Positions 1-9,546 of a stretch of DNA of 64,000 bases are shown in pieces. The translations under genes and the position numbers were made by a program. The notes under the pieces are model-generated. The model saw only the letters and a program-made list of their open reading frames with translations, had not been told where the DNA came from and ran no database searches. Source of the DNA: Vibrio maerlii (lineage in GTDB: Bacteria; Pseudomonadota; Gammaproteobacteria; Enterobacterales; Vibrionaceae). How positions within the stretch are numbered: the stretch's first letter is position 1; each line of letters begins with the position of its first letter. Where the stretch lies: the NCBI RefSeq assembly GCF_003415655.1, contig NZ_QRHC01000005.1, positions 310,001-374,000 of the forward strand, in the 5' to 3' direction.

Positions 1-1
1 A

Positions 2-574
2 GAGTTAGCATCGCAGATAGAGCCTCTCGACAAATCAAACGTTAAAGAGCTCCGTTTCCGTTCTTTAGTCAACGCAGGCAAAGAACTCGATCGCATCGTT
101 AGTGAGTTAGAGCCATCGAAAACACCTCAAGCCCTATATTTCTTGTGGAGCCAGCTTGGAGACGAAAATGCTCAGCGTTCTTTCTTACAGTTAGAACCCA
201 CTGGGGCCCTAGATACTGCTGACATGCAATACGCCCTTGCTACCTTTTATACGGGGAAAGATAAGCTGAAGACTCGCGATCTACTACACCGTTCACTTGA
301 ACTTAGCCGCGACAAAGATTTAAACGTAGAAGTGATAAAGTCACTAGCGGGTGTGAACCAAAGCTTAAACAATCTTAAACAAGCTTATGTGTGGGCATTA
401 ATAGCCAAAGATTTAGGTGTTCCGGTAGCGTCAGAAAGCGAACTTCGTAGAATCTATCAATTTGACGATGAAACCCAGTCTCAATTGATGACGTTAAAAG
501 GTTCGATAGAGGACGCCATAGACCAACGTCAATTCAATGCAGCACTTATCCCGCAAGGTATAGAAGAAAGCTAG
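2..574 (+). CDS. Probable DUF2989-family protein (5' end missing)
   Basis: The reading frame is open from the first bases of the window, so this is the C-terminal 190 residues of a longer protein; the TTG at 143 is an internal leucine rather than a start. The visible part is helical, with paired motifs that look like degenerate Sel1/TPR-type repeats (YFLWSQLGDENAQ, YALATFYTGKD, AYVWALIAKDLGV). The pattern and the position next to msrB and gapA fit the DUF2989 lipoproteins I recall from Vibrio, of unknown function. The N-terminus with any lipobox is outside the window. It ends at a terminator shared with the convergent msrB. The family name is from memory; that it is a real gene is clear. Confidence 0.65.
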   Translation, partial: ELASQIEPLDKSNVKELRFRSLVNAGKELDRIVSELEPSKTPQALYFLWSQLGDENAQRSFLQLEPTGALDTADMQYALATFYTGKDKLKTRDLLHRSLELSRDKDLNVEVIKSLAGVNQSLNNLKQAYVWALIAKDLGVPVASESELRRIYQFDDETQSQLMTLKGSIEDAIDQRQFNAALIPQGIEES

Positions 575-608
575 CTCAATAAAGCCATCAATATTGAAAG
601 AAAGTAAC

Positions 609-635
609 AAAAAAGACGCATTAAGCGTCTTTTTT
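609..635. terminator. Bidirectional terminator between the DUF2989 gene and msrB
   Basis: An 11-bp stem (AAAAAAGACGC paired with GCGTCTTTTTT) with a 5-base loop has an A run on one side and a T run on the other, so it can end transcription from both sides. It overlaps the last codons and the stop of msrB. Confidence 0.85.
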
Positions 636-1028
636 GTTTTCATTGTTAAAAATTAACGACACTGAATTAACACAGAATCGTTCACCCGTGGTGGGTGGAC
701 CATCAGGGAAAACATGCCCCAGGTGACTATCACATGTCGCACATCGGATCTCGACACGCTTCATACCATGACTGAGATCTTCTAGGTAACGAATGGCCTT
801 CTCATCGATCGCAGAATCAAAACTCGGCCAGCCACAACCTGAGTCGTACTTATTTTCAGACTTAAATAGAGGAGCTTCGCAGCATGTACACGCATAAACA
901 CCCGTTTCTCTATTATGCAGAAGCTTGCCAGTGAAAGGGGCTTCTGTGCCTTGTTGACGACATACAGCAAACTCTTGTTCTGTTAGTTGTTCTCGCCACT
1001 CTTGATCTGTTTTGACTACTCTCTCCAT
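621..1028 (-). CDS. msrB: Peptide-methionine (R)-S-oxide reductase MsrB
   Basis: This enzyme repairs oxidised proteins by reducing methionine R-sulfoxide, recycled by thioredoxin. The 135-residue length is normal for single-domain MsrB. Two CxxC pairs (C47/C50 and C96/C99) form the structural zinc site. The catalytic cysteine is C119 in RFCVNS, and C65 in GCGWPSF is the likely resolving cysteine. HLGHVF (about 102-107) supplies the active-site histidines. There is no signal peptide, so it is cytoplasmic. It is transcribed away from gapA and shares a terminator with the upstream convergent gene. The start ATG at 1028 gives a complete family N-terminus. Confidence 0.96.
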   Translation of the reverse strand: MERVVKTDQEWREQLTEQEFAVCRQQGTEAPFTGKLLHNRETGVYACTCCEAPLFKSENKYDSGCGWPSFDSAIDEKAIRYLEDLSHGMKRVEIRCATCDSHLGHVFPDGPPTTGERFCVNSVSLIFNNENKKDA

Positions 1029-1248
1029 GTCCCTCTATTTAACCACTGGTTTATCAATTGCGAACATTATAACGAATTTCTTTGTCAAAAACTTGCACAT
1101 CACCCTTGATGTAGCACATACTTTCTCTCCGTAACATGGATGACTAAAATTCTTGTTACGCCAACAAGGTTTGGCTAGCAAAAACTTTGGTAAAATGACA
1201 ATTAAATACCCAAAAGGGATAAAAAGTAATCAAATACTACGAGTTATG

Positions 1249-1270
1249 AAAAAAAGCGACGCTTTTTTTT
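1249..1270 (+). other. Hairpin with T run upstream of the gapA promoter
   Basis: AAAAAAAGC and GCTTTTTTT form a perfect 9-bp stem around the 3-base loop GAC, ending in a run of T. It looks like a weak intrinsic terminator, yet no gene on this strand ends here. It lies against the -35 of the likely gapA promoter, so it would insulate that promoter from, or end, a short transcript starting further upstream in the 349-bp msrB-gapA gap. Confidence 0.4.
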
Positions 1271-1297
1271 GACTTTAAACAAGTTAGGCTCGATTAT
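1269..1297 (+). promoter_or_regulatory. Candidate sigma-70 promoter of gapA
   Basis: TTGACT at 1269-1274 and GATTAT at 1292-1297 are separated by 17 bases, close to the consensus spacing and hexamers. Transcription would start near 1304 and give a leader of about 75 bases before the gapA ATG. I see no other candidate as good in the 1029-1377 gap. Confidence 0.5.
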
Positions 1298-1326
1298 CCC
1301 TTGCAGTCGAAGACTTGGTTTTGTAA

Positions 1327-2373
<1,047 letters not shown>

Positions 2374-2407
2374 TTTCTTAGGATGCGCAATTAGCGTATG
2401 AATTTTG

Positions 2408-2435
2408 AAAAGGCGGCTCTCGAGTCGCCTTTTTT
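2408..2435 (+). terminator. gapA terminator
   Basis: AAAAGGCG and CGCCTTTT pair around a short CTCGAG-containing loop and are followed by six T. It sits 35 bases after the gapA stop. Confidence 0.9.
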
Positions 2436-2444
2436 GTGTCTGCA

Positions 2445-2523
2445 GTTCCTAGAAAATAGTGCCTAGTTCCTAGATAGGGTGAGGTACGAGTACTCTAGGA
2501 ACTAGGTTCTAGAAACTAGGAAC
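2445..2523. repeat. CTAG-rich inverted repeat upstream of the mutarotase gene
   Basis: Two nested arms are visible: an outer 8-bp arm (GTTCCTAG 2445-2452 with CTAGGAAC 2516-2523) and an inner perfect 13-bp arm (CCTAGTTCCTAGA 2462-2474 with TCTAGGAACTAGG 2494-2506). The right outer arm contains AGGAA at 2518-2522, which is 8 bases before the ATG at 2531 and is the only ribosome binding site of that gene. A related copy is at 61894-61933. Confidence 0.8.
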
Positions 2524-2530
2524 GTATCTC

Positions 2531-3412
2531 ATGAATTTAAATACTCTCCCTGCTGTCGCTGTTCTGTCGGACAACGTGACAATCGTTGAAATAGACTCAG
2601 TAAAAGTCGTTCGAGTGATTCACGACAAAGCTAACGCAGCAATTTCTCTGTTCGGTGGCCATGTCATTTCTTACCAACCACAAGGCCAAGAAGACCTTAT
2701 TTGGATGAGCCAACAAGCTAAGTTTGATGGCAAAACAGCGTTACGCGGTGGCATTCCAATTTGCTGGCCATGGTTCGGTCGTATTGCGGCTCCAGCTCAT
2801 GGCTTCGCGCGCAATTCTGAGTGGGAGCTGGTTGAGCATCGTGAAAGCGAAAACGGCGTCATTGTTGAACTCGCTCTGTTCGCGTCAGAAGAGACTCACG
2901 CAATCTGGCCATTCATGTTCGAAGCACGCCTGTTTGTCGAGATCGGTGAAGAGCTCAACGTATCTCTGAAAGTACAGAACATCGATGATGCTGAGTGGAA
3001 GTTCTCTGGTGCGCTTCATACGTACCTAAACCTTGGTGATATCGAACAAGCTAAAACTACGGGTATGGGCCCTGAATACATCGATAGCCTCGCTGAAGGT
3101 GCAATTGTTCAAGGTGGTGATGTCCTGAAACTCACTGACACGATTGATCGCGTTTACACAAAACCTGAAGCAAACATCCAAGTGAACGACGCCGTATTTG
3201 GCCGTACAATCAATGTAGCAAATGCAGGTCATAACTCTGCTGTACTATGGAACCCATGGGCAGCAGGTGCACAAGCAATGGGTGATATGCAGGACGACGG
3301 CTACAAAACGTTCCTTTGTGTAGAATCAACACTGCATGCGCCGAGCATCGAATCAGGTAAAACGCTTCAGCCTGGCGAAAGCTACGAGCTTAAGACGACG
3401 ATTTCGGCTTAA
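2531..3412 (+). CDS. yeaD: D-hexose-6-phosphate mutarotase (YeaD family)
   Basis: The protein belongs to the aldose 1-epimerase-like superfamily and matches the YeaD type, which interconverts anomers of hexose-6-phosphates. Visible family motifs are RGGIPICWPWFG (72-83), HGFAR (90-94) and the catalytic histidine H163 in ALHTYLNLGD; the C-terminal CVESTL carries the likely catalytic glutamate. The 293-residue length is usual. It follows gapA in the same direction, as yeaD follows gapA in E. coli, which fits a role in glycolytic intermediate handling. The gapA terminator and a repeat lie between them, so it may have its own weak promoter or depend on read-through. Its ribosome binding site is inside the repeat arm. 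Confidence 0.93.
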   Translation: MNLNTLPAVAVLSDNVTIVEIDSVKVVRVIHDKANAAISLFGGHVISYQPQGQEDLIWMSQQAKFDGKTALRGGIPICWPWFGRIAAPAHGFARNSEWELVEHRESENGVIVELALFASEETHAIWPFMFEARLFVEIGEELNVSLKVQNIDDAEWKFSGALHTYLNLGDIEQAKTTGMGPEYIDSLAEGAIVQGGDVLKLTDTIDRVYTKPEANIQVNDAVFGRTINVANAGHNSAVLWNPWAAGAQAMGDMQDDGYKTFLCVESTLHAPSIESGKTLQPGESYELKTTISA

Positions 3413-3427
3413 GAGCTGAGAGCTAGA

Positions 3428-3456
3428 GGGTTGGCGTTTGTACGTCAACCCTTTTT
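3428..3456 (+). terminator. Terminator after yeaD
   Basis: GGGTTGGCG and CGTCAACCC pair (one G-U) around a 6-base loop and are followed by six T. The stem sequence is nearly the same as the hairpin at 62085-62108 after cysZ, and both sit beside GAGAGCTAG and ATCTAGATATC blocks. Confidence 0.85.
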
Positions 3457-3590
3457 TGTACCTTCGGAGCTAAACATCTAGATATCCGGTTTTCCAGCAG
3501 CACCCTAGCTATCTAACCCGAATTTCACTAGCTTATCCCTACTATCCCTTGTACCCTTAACGCATTCGTAATTGAGCCCCTAGATTTACC

Positions 3591-4430
3591 ATGCCCTACT
3601 CCTGCCCTCTATGCCATCAAGCCTTATCACTGGATCAAAATACCTTTCGTTGTGCTAACAATCATCAATTTGATCTAGCTAAAGAAGGTTATGTTAACCT
3701 GATGCCAGCGCACCATAAGCGCTCGAAAGATCCAGGTGACAATAAAGAGATGATGCAGGCTCGACGTGAATTCTTGGACACCGATTATTACGCACCAATG
3801 CGTGAGCAAGTCTCTATGCAACTTCTTCAACACATCAATGCAGTGTCACCTACACTGTTAGATATTGGTTGTGGCGAAGGTTATTACACCCAGTATTTTT
3901 CAAAGCAACTCGCTGTAAAGTATCAAGGTTCACAAACCTTTGGTCTCGATATTTCCAAGGCTGCGATTCGATACGCAGCTAAGCGTTACACGACTAAGGA
4001 TGACAACACCACTCACTTTTGTGTCGCTTCAAGCCATCGTGTGCCTTTTGCAGATCAAAGCCTAGATGCAATCGTTCGTATCTATGCACCGTGTAAGGCT
4101 GAGGAGCTTAATCGTGTTGTCAGTGCATCAGGTATCATTGTTACCGTCACTCCTGGCGCTCGCCACTTATACGAGTTGAGGGATAGAATCTATGATGGTG
4201 TCCGCCTCCATAGTGAAGAAGCGGAAGAGATCTCAGGCTTCGAGTTGATTGAAGAACAAAAAGTGAATTACTCGATGACCCTGACTTCTGGTCACGCGTA
4301 TGACTTACTACAGATGACCCCATTTGCTTGGAAAGCAACTGAAGAGTTACGTGCTGAACTTAAGTCTAGTCAGGCATTTGAGTGCGAGGCAGATTTCAAT
4401 ATCCGTGTGTATCGAAAAACAAGCAACTAA
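3591..4430 (+). CDS. rlmA: 23S rRNA (guanine-745-N1)-methyltransferase RlmA
   Basis: RlmA methylates G745 in helix 35 of 23S rRNA using S-adenosylmethionine. The N-terminal zinc-binding region shows C5, C8, C21 and H25, followed by the family block FDLAKEGYVNLMP (about 27-39). The Rossmann SAM motif LLDIGCGEGYYT is at 89-100, followed by GLDISKAAIRYAAK. At 279 residues it is near the usual length. It is a single gene with about 180 bases upstream, where the repeat-like block CATCTAGATATCCGGTTTTC lies. The ATG at 3591 gives the conserved MPYSCPLC start. Confidence 0.95.
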   Translation: MPYSCPLCHQALSLDQNTFRCANNHQFDLAKEGYVNLMPAHHKRSKDPGDNKEMMQARREFLDTDYYAPMREQVSMQLLQHINAVSPTLLDIGCGEGYYTQYFSKQLAVKYQGSQTFGLDISKAAIRYAAKRYTTKDDNTTHFCVASSHRVPFADQSLDAIVRIYAPCKAEELNRVVSASGIIVTVTPGARHLYELRDRIYDGVRLHSEEAEEISGFELIEEQKVNYSMTLTSGHAYDLLQMTPFAWKATEELRAELKSSQAFECEADFNIRVYRKTSN

Positions 4431-4504
4431 ATACAATTAGTTCTCATTTTCATTGAAACCTTTCGTCGCCTCCACTATCATCGTAATCCGAATATGGAGG
4501 CGAC

Positions 4505-5470
4505 ATGCGCACACTTACTTTACTCTCTCTAGCTCTTCTCTCTGGTTGCTCAGCAATGAGCAGCAAACACACTTTCGAGTCAGATAAGCAAACACCTATC
4601 TCACCGCTTCAATCCTATTACGATTACTCGCTTGCAACCCCAAGCGGTAACGGAGTCGATTTATCTCAACTCGCAAATAAACTAAAAGACTACGATGTGG
4701 TGCTAGTTGGCGAGTGGCACACTCATCCAGCCGTTCACTTATTCCAAGCTCAACTATTCCAACAACTTGCGACAAGCGGCGAACCACTTGCACTTTCAAT
4801 GGAGCAGTTTTCTCGCCCTGAGCAGCCTATTATTGACCAATACTTAGCAGGTGAAGTCGGCGAACAAATCTTGATAAAACAGGGTAAAGCTTGGCCTAAT
4901 TATGAAAGTGACTACCGCTCATTGGTGGAGCTTGCCAAAGCAAACAATAGCGACATCATTGCAGCGAACGCACCGAAAGATCTTGTGCGCTGTATTGGCC
5001 GAGAAGGAATTGAGTATCTAGATAGAGTCACACCAGAACAACGCCAAATGGTTGCATCGCAGATCGATCTCTCAGATACCCCTTACCGACAAAAATTCAT
5101 GGCATCAATGCACCATGGTTCACCGGAACAAACGAGTAAGCAATATGCCGCTCAAGTCACCTGGGACGAAACGATGGCGGAAAGTATTGTTGAATACATT
5201 ACTGAACACCCAACCTCTCAGGTAATACATGTGGCTGGTAAGTTTCATACAGAGGGCGGTTTAGGGACGGCTCAATCCATTCTTAAGCGAAATCCACAAC
5301 TGTCTATCGCGATAGTAACGCCAGTTTCAGAATTTACTAGTGAAGGCTCTGACTACCAGCTTAAGGTACTGACTCCCCCAGCTCGATATGTAAAGAAAGA
5401 GAACCGAATGCAAGCTTATCATTCTCTCTCCAAACGTAATCATACCCTCACCTGTGAAGTGGAAGACTAG
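4505..5470 (+). CDS. ChaN-like lipoprotein
   Basis: The first 15 residues form a short lipoprotein signal with lipobox LLSGC (cysteine 15), so the mature protein is anchored to a membrane. The rest matches the ChaN/DUF399 family: VLVGEWHTHPAVHLFQ (about 67-81) and HVAGKFHTEGGLG (about 245) are its histidine-containing signatures. Campylobacter ChaN binds haem and members are often called iron-regulated, though the cellular role is not settled. The length of 321 residues is typical. The ribosome binding site GGAGG is just before the ATG, and the gene ends at a clear terminator. No Fur box could be asserted by eye. Confidence 0.82.
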   Translation: MRTLTLLSLALLSGCSAMSSKHTFESDKQTPISPLQSYYDYSLATPSGNGVDLSQLANKLKDYDVVLVGEWHTHPAVHLFQAQLFQQLATSGEPLALSMEQFSRPEQPIIDQYLAGEVGEQILIKQGKAWPNYESDYRSLVELAKANNSDIIAANAPKDLVRCIGREGIEYLDRVTPEQRQMVASQIDLSDTPYRQKFMASMHHGSPEQTSKQYAAQVTWDETMAESIVEYITEHPTSQVIHVAGKFHTEGGLGTAQSILKRNPQLSIAIVTPVSEFTSEGSDYQLKVLTPPARYVKKENRMQAYHSLSKRNHTLTCEVED

Positions 5471-5515
5471 TCTACTATTTGGCCTGTAAATTGCTTGGGT
5501 TCAATCAATAAGACA

Positions 5516-5538
5516 AAAGCGGCAAGGATTGCCGCTTT
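5516..5538 (+). terminator. Terminator after the ChaN-like gene
   Basis: AAAGCGGCA and TGCCGCTTT pair perfectly around a 5-base loop. The T run is short (TTTGTTAGTTT). Confidence 0.75.
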
Positions 5539-5654
5539 GTTAGTTTGAGTTTGCTTGTTTGAACACCTATTCGAAATCTGAATATATAAAAAATAAATCA
5601 CAAGTTTTTTACATCAGTGCCGATATAGTAATCAAGAGCGTATAGGAGGATGCT

Positions 5655-6014
5655 ATGGGACCAGTTAGCTATAACAACGCGAATCTAAACAATGCCAATA
5701 TTGCTAAGGCATCGACGCAATCGGCTGACGCACAACCAGCATCTTCAAATACACCTTTGAAGATAGAGCAAAATACCGTGACGCTTTCAGATGAAGGCAA
5801 AGCACTACTCGAAGCATTAAAGCAAATAGAACAGAGTCAACCTAAGCCAGAAAAGAAAGAAGGTATTACCGAACAAATGGAATCCTTTGCTCATGGCGCA
5901 TTAGGTATGGACCATCCTGATAAAATCGAAGAAGAAGACGACAGCTCTTATTCTGCAGGCCAGTACCTTTCCGCAGCAGCTACCATAGGCGGTATTATTC
6001 TCGCTTTAGTGTAG
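5655..6014 (+). CDS. Hypothetical 119-residue protein, possibly tail-anchored
   Basis: I do not recognise the function. The gene is supported by a strong AGGAGG ribosome binding site 5 bases before the ATG. The N-terminal 35 residues are rich in N, A, S and Q and look disordered. A short helical block VTLSDEGKALLEALKQIEQ follows (about 49-67), then a charged linker, and the last 20 residues are hydrophobic and run to the stop (SAAATIGGIILALV). That arrangement suggests a cytoplasmic protein held by a C-terminal membrane tail. It converges with the MscS gene with only 3 bases between stops. Real gene: likely. Role: unknown. Confidence 0.7.
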   Translation: MGPVSYNNANLNNANIAKASTQSADAQPASSNTPLKIEQNTVTLSDEGKALLEALKQIEQSQPKPEKKEGITEQMESFAHGALGMDHPDKIEEEDDSSYSAGQYLSAAATIGGIILALV

Positions 6015-6017
6015 CGC

Positions 6018-7724
6018 TCATATTCCCTTTTCATCCACTTTCTCTGGCATATGCAGATGTACATCCTGTTGAGGAAACGGAATGCTTATGCCTTCACGAT
6101 CGAAGCGCAACTTCACTTCCTTGGTGACATCCCAATAAACATCCCAGTAATCATCAGTTCTCACCCAAGGGCGAACAATAAAGTCCACTGAGGATGTGTT
6201 CAGTGTATGGACCTTAATAATTGGTTCTGGTGTTTTTAATACCGACTCATGCTCAGTAACGATCTCTGTTAATACCGCTTCAGCTTTGAGCAAATCATCA
6301 CTGTAGCCAATACCGAACACCATATCGACACGCCTGACTCGTTCGTGTGTTACATTCTTAATCACATCCCCCCATATCTTACTGTTAGGTACAATAATGA
6401 TCTGGTTATCGAATGTCTTAATTGTGGTGTTTACCAAACTCATCGAGGCGACCTTTCCATCGACTCCACCAGCAAACACAAAGTCTCCGACATCGAATGG
6501 TCGATAGATTAACAACATCATACCGGCTGCAAAATTAGATAGTGTATCTTGCAAAGCAAAACCGATAATCACACCGGCAATACCGAAACCGGTGAGGATG
6601 GGAGCAAGATTTAAGCCGACTTGAGATAAGCCGACCATAATACCGATCACCCACACTACATTACCGGACATCCCAATGAAGAAGTCTCGCATCAACTGCG
6701 ACATTTTCAGATTTTCTGAGACTACTGTTTTACTTACAATCTTACGGGTGATTTGCGCTAACATTTTAGCCACTAGCAAAATCAGGCCAAACACCATAAG
6801 TTGGAACAGGTGCTGTGGCGCGTTGTTTGCGACCCAATCCCAGGCATTTGCCGACCAGTGACTAATGATGGTCAACAGTACCTCCAGGTTAAGAATGTCT
6901 TGAGTAATACTCCCTGTGACCTCGAATAATAGGCGCTTGTATTCTGCACTATCAATTTCAAGTTGGTCCGCAATCACCACCAATGACTTCAAGCTATCAA
7001 CAGAGATATCTAAGCGTTGTTTAATCACTAGTTGGCTAAGCTGTAGAGTCGATTTTTCACTTTCTGGGCTAGCCGATAATTGCTTGTCAAGCAATCCTAA
7101 TTGTTGATAAAAGTATTCAACAGACGCCGAAGTTAATCTCAATCGCTGCTCTATGAGTAACCTAAAGCTCACAATCGCTTCTGACTCATCAACCCCTAAT
7201 TGACGAAACCATTTTATATTTTGCCAACTCGCTATCGTCACCTGACTGAGATAAAACTGGAGCTCTTGATAATCATTTAGTAGTGCCAACCGCTCTTCAT
7301 TTTTCGCATTATCAATTTGTTCGCTAAGGGTTTTAATCTTATCTTCTAGATACTCTGTTGCACCAATAGAGTACTTGTCTTGCTGCGTAACAAGCGCGAT
7401 CAATTCGCCCTGAGGAATCGATTTATTGCGAATTGCATTGGATAACGCTGATCGAAGATCATCATTCTTTTGGAACAGCTTAAGTTGCAGAGCATCCTTT
7501 TCTTCACCAGCTGCTGTATTTAAGGTTTGTGAAAGGTCTTTAATATCCTGAGCTATCGTATTGAGTTGTTGCTCTATTCGGTTTACTGAGGGTGCTGTTG
7601 TATTAACACTCGTTGTATCTGCGTCATACGCTAGCGCTTTTTCTTCATTGGCGCATACCGTAGCGGAAAGCAGTAGCAATACGGTGATACAAAATCTTCT
7701 CAATCCAATACGGCGAATACCCAT
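6018..7724 (-). CDS. MscS-family mechanosensitive channel with long periplasmic N-terminus
   Basis: A cleavable signal peptide (1-25, ending AT VCA) is followed by about 270 residues of mostly helical, coiled-coil-like periplasmic sequence. Then come membrane segments near 304-324 and 350-368 and the pore helix near 374-404 (GFGIAGVIIGFALQDTLSNF), then the MscS beta and alpha/beta domain with YRPFDVGDFV and VVPNSKIWGDVI. These channels open under membrane tension to release solutes after hypo-osmotic shock. At 568 residues it is larger than E. coli MscS (286) and smaller than MscK, so it is a mid-sized paralog. It is a single gene. Confidence 0.92.
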   Translation of the reverse strand: MGIRRIGLRRFCITVLLLLSATVCANEEKALAYDADTTSVNTTAPSVNRIEQQLNTIAQDIKDLSQTLNTAAGEEKDALQLKLFQKNDDLRSALSNAIRNKSIPQGELIALVTQQDKYSIGATEYLEDKIKTLSEQIDNAKNEERLALLNDYQELQFYLSQVTIASWQNIKWFRQLGVDESEAIVSFRLLIEQRLRLTSASVEYFYQQLGLLDKQLSASPESEKSTLQLSQLVIKQRLDISVDSLKSLVVIADQLEIDSAEYKRLLFEVTGSITQDILNLEVLLTIISHWSANAWDWVANNAPQHLFQLMVFGLILLVAKMLAQITRKIVSKTVVSENLKMSQLMRDFFIGMSGNVVWVIGIMVGLSQVGLNLAPILTGFGIAGVIIGFALQDTLSNFAAGMMLLIYRPFDVGDFVFAGGVDGKVASMSLVNTTIKTFDNQIIIVPNSKIWGDVIKNVTHERVRRVDMVFGIGYSDDLLKAEAVLTEIVTEHESVLKTPEPIIKVHTLNTSSVDFIVRPWVRTDDYWDVYWDVTKEVKLRFDREGISIPFPQQDVHLHMPEKVDEKGI

Positions 7725-7829
7725 ACTTACCTCTTCATCTCGACGTCACTTCTTTAGTTTACACCAAGGCACTGACCTCTTAATTATATATCGCACAAAG
7801 AAACACAGCCGCCATTGGCAGCTGTTCTC

Positions 7830-8267
7830 TTATCGATTTGGATGATTTTGGATATGGTCTTCCCAATCGACAACGTCAATCTCATACACTACTTTATTGC
7901 GAACACTCTCACCCGCTGCGTGCATTTCAGACTTCGAGCCTGTGATCAGTGGGTGCCACTCAGGGAGTGTTTTGCCCTCGGCAAGTAGGCGATACGCGCA
8001 AGTATCTGGTAACCAGTGAAACTCATCTATCTTGTCACGCGTCAGTTTTAAACACTCTTCACCAGATTCAAAACGGTTTAGGTAATCCTTACATGAACAG
8101 GTTTTACTATTTAGCCAACTGCAAGCCACATTGGTGTAATAGACCTCATCAGAGTCTTCATCCATCAACTTGTGCAGGCAACATTTACCACATCCATCAC
8201 ACAACGACTCCCATTGTTCTTCGGTCATAGAGTCTAATGAAGTGTTTTCCCAGAATGGCGTTGTCAT
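7830..8267 (-). CDS. YcgN-type cysteine cluster protein (UPF0260)
   Basis: The 145-residue protein has the metal-binding cluster [11 protein letters not shown] (C23, C26, C29, C30) and further cysteines in the middle ([15 protein letters not shown] and GEECLKL), as in the UPF0260/YcgN branch of the Fe- or Zn-binding YkgJ superfamily. The biochemical function is unknown. There is no signal peptide. It faces the next gene, another member of the same superfamily, across a 147-base divergent gap, which must hold both promoters. Confidence 0.9.
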   Translation of the reverse strand: MTTPFWENTSLDSMTEEQWESLCDGCGKCCLHKLMDEDSDEVYYTNVACSWLNSKTCSCKDYLNRFESGEECLKLTRDKIDEFHWLPDTCAYRLLAEGKTLPEWHPLITGSKSEMHAAGESVRNKVVYEIDVVDWEDHIQNHPNR

Positions 8268-8414
8268 AATGATGGTCTTACTGCTGATAGTGGATGCGTT
8301 TTATACCGCTCTAAAGGCGAAACTGCAAGTACTACGCGCTTAAATACCCCTGTACACGTGTGGAAATTTTGCTAATATCCGCGTTCATTTTTTCATTCGC
8401 TCTCGGAGACCATT

Positions 8415-8663
8415 ATGGAATGTCGCTTAGGCTGTGGCGCCTGCTGTATCGCACCAAGTATTAGTTCTGCTATTCCTGGTATGCCAAATGGTAAGCCTGC
8501 TGGTGTCCGATGTATCCAACTGAATGAAAATAATCTGTGTAAGCTTTTTGGCACCAATGATCGCCCAAAGGTTTGTCACGACTTCAAGCCTTGCCCTGAT
8601 ATCTGCGGAAAAACAGATAAAGCAGCCATGGACAACCTCATCGAGTTAGAATCCATTACCTGA
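8415..8663 (+). CDS. Short YkgJ-family cysteine cluster protein
   Basis: Only 82 residues, beginning MECRLGCGACCIAP (C3, C7, C10, C11), with further cysteines at GVRCIQL, NLCKLFG, KVCHDF and PCPDICG. This is the compact form of the YkgJ superfamily, presumed to bind iron or zinc; function unknown. The GGAG ribosome binding site (ctcggagacc) supports the start. Having a long (YcgN) and a short member side by side and divergent suggests possible co-regulation. Confidence 0.9.
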   Translation: MECRLGCGACCIAPSISSAIPGMPNGKPAGVRCIQLNENNLCKLFGTNDRPKVCHDFKPCPDICGKTDKAAMDNLIELESIT

Positions 8664-8773
8664 CTCAGATCACTTTAGATTCAACTCAACCTAAATCCAT
8701 AAGGGATTAATTTCTCATAACTCTGAAACTTACACTATCTTGTTGATACCCCCTTTCTAATTTAAGGAAGATT

Positions 8774-9460
8774 ATGAACAAGTATCTTGCGGAAATGTTC
8801 GGTACGTTTTGGTTAGTGTTAGGTGGATGTGGTAGTGCTGTATTAGCAGCAGGTTTCCCAGATGTAGGCATTGGTTTACTTGGTGTCTCACTTGCCTTTG
8901 GTTTAACGGTTCTCACTATGGCTTACGCTATCGGCCATATATCTGGCTGTCACTTGAACCCCGCCGTCACCATAGGGCTCTGGAGTGGTGGTCGATTCGA
9001 TGGCAAAGATGTTGCTCCTTATATCATCTCACAAGTCATTGGTGGCCTCATCGCGGGTGCTATCCTTTATATCATTGCTTCTGGGCAAGCAGGGTTCGAT
9101 GCAGGCGCTTCGGGGTTCGCATCCAATGGATATGGCGAACACTCACCAGGTGGTTATTCAATGACAGCGGCACTTGTCTGTGAGGTCGTGATGACCATGA
9201 TGTTCTTAATCATCATTATGGGTGCAACAGATGAAAAAGCCCCTGCAGGCTTTGCGCCTATCGCAATTGGCCTGGGTTTAACTCTCATCCATCTTATTTC
9301 TATTCCTGTGACCAATACTTCTGTTAACCCTGCTCGTAGTACGGGCGTTGCAGTGTTTGTTGGAGACTGGGCTATTTCACAGCTATGGCTTTTCTGGATC
9401 GCACCTATCGTTGGAGCCATTCTTGGGGCTGTGATCTATCGCGCGATTCGTGGCAAATAG
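8774..9460 (+). CDS. aqpZ: Aquaporin Z
   Basis: This inner-membrane channel passes water across the cell membrane. Six membrane helices and two half-helices are readable, with NPA motifs at 62-64 ([11 protein letters not shown]) and 185-187 (TSVNPARST). The selectivity-filter residues expected for a water channel are present: F43 in the first helix region, H173 in LIHLISIPV and R188 after the second NPA. The 228-residue length matches E. coli AqpZ (231). It stands alone and ends at a terminator shared with recR. The ribosome binding site is AAGGAAG. Confidence 0.95.
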   Translation: MNKYLAEMFGTFWLVLGGCGSAVLAAGFPDVGIGLLGVSLAFGLTVLTMAYAIGHISGCHLNPAVTIGLWSGGRFDGKDVAPYIISQVIGGLIAGAILYIIASGQAGFDAGASGFASNGYGEHSPGGYSMTAALVCEVVMTMMFLIIIMGATDEKAPAGFAPIAIGLGLTLIHLISIPVTNTSVNPARSTGVAVFVGDWAISQLWLFWIAPIVGAILGAVIYRAIRGK

Positions 9461-9486
9461 AGAACGCTCGTTAAAAACGATATGCA

Positions 9487-9517
9487 ATAAAAAAGCTCAT
9501 GGTATTCCATGAGCTTT
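9487..9517. terminator. Bidirectional terminator between aqpZ and recR
   Basis: An 11-bp stem (AAAGCTCATGG with CCATGAGCTTT) around a 4-base loop, flanked by A on the left, so it serves recR on the minus strand well and aqpZ less well. Confidence 0.8.
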
Positions 9518-9546
9518 GGTGTATTCGAAACAAACGATGCTACCCG

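Noticed and set aside
1246-1272. Eight-codon ORF with ATG (MKKSDAFF) in the gapA upstream hairpin
   Set aside because: It arises from the A and T arms of the hairpin; there is no ribosome binding site and it lies upstream of the likely promoter start.
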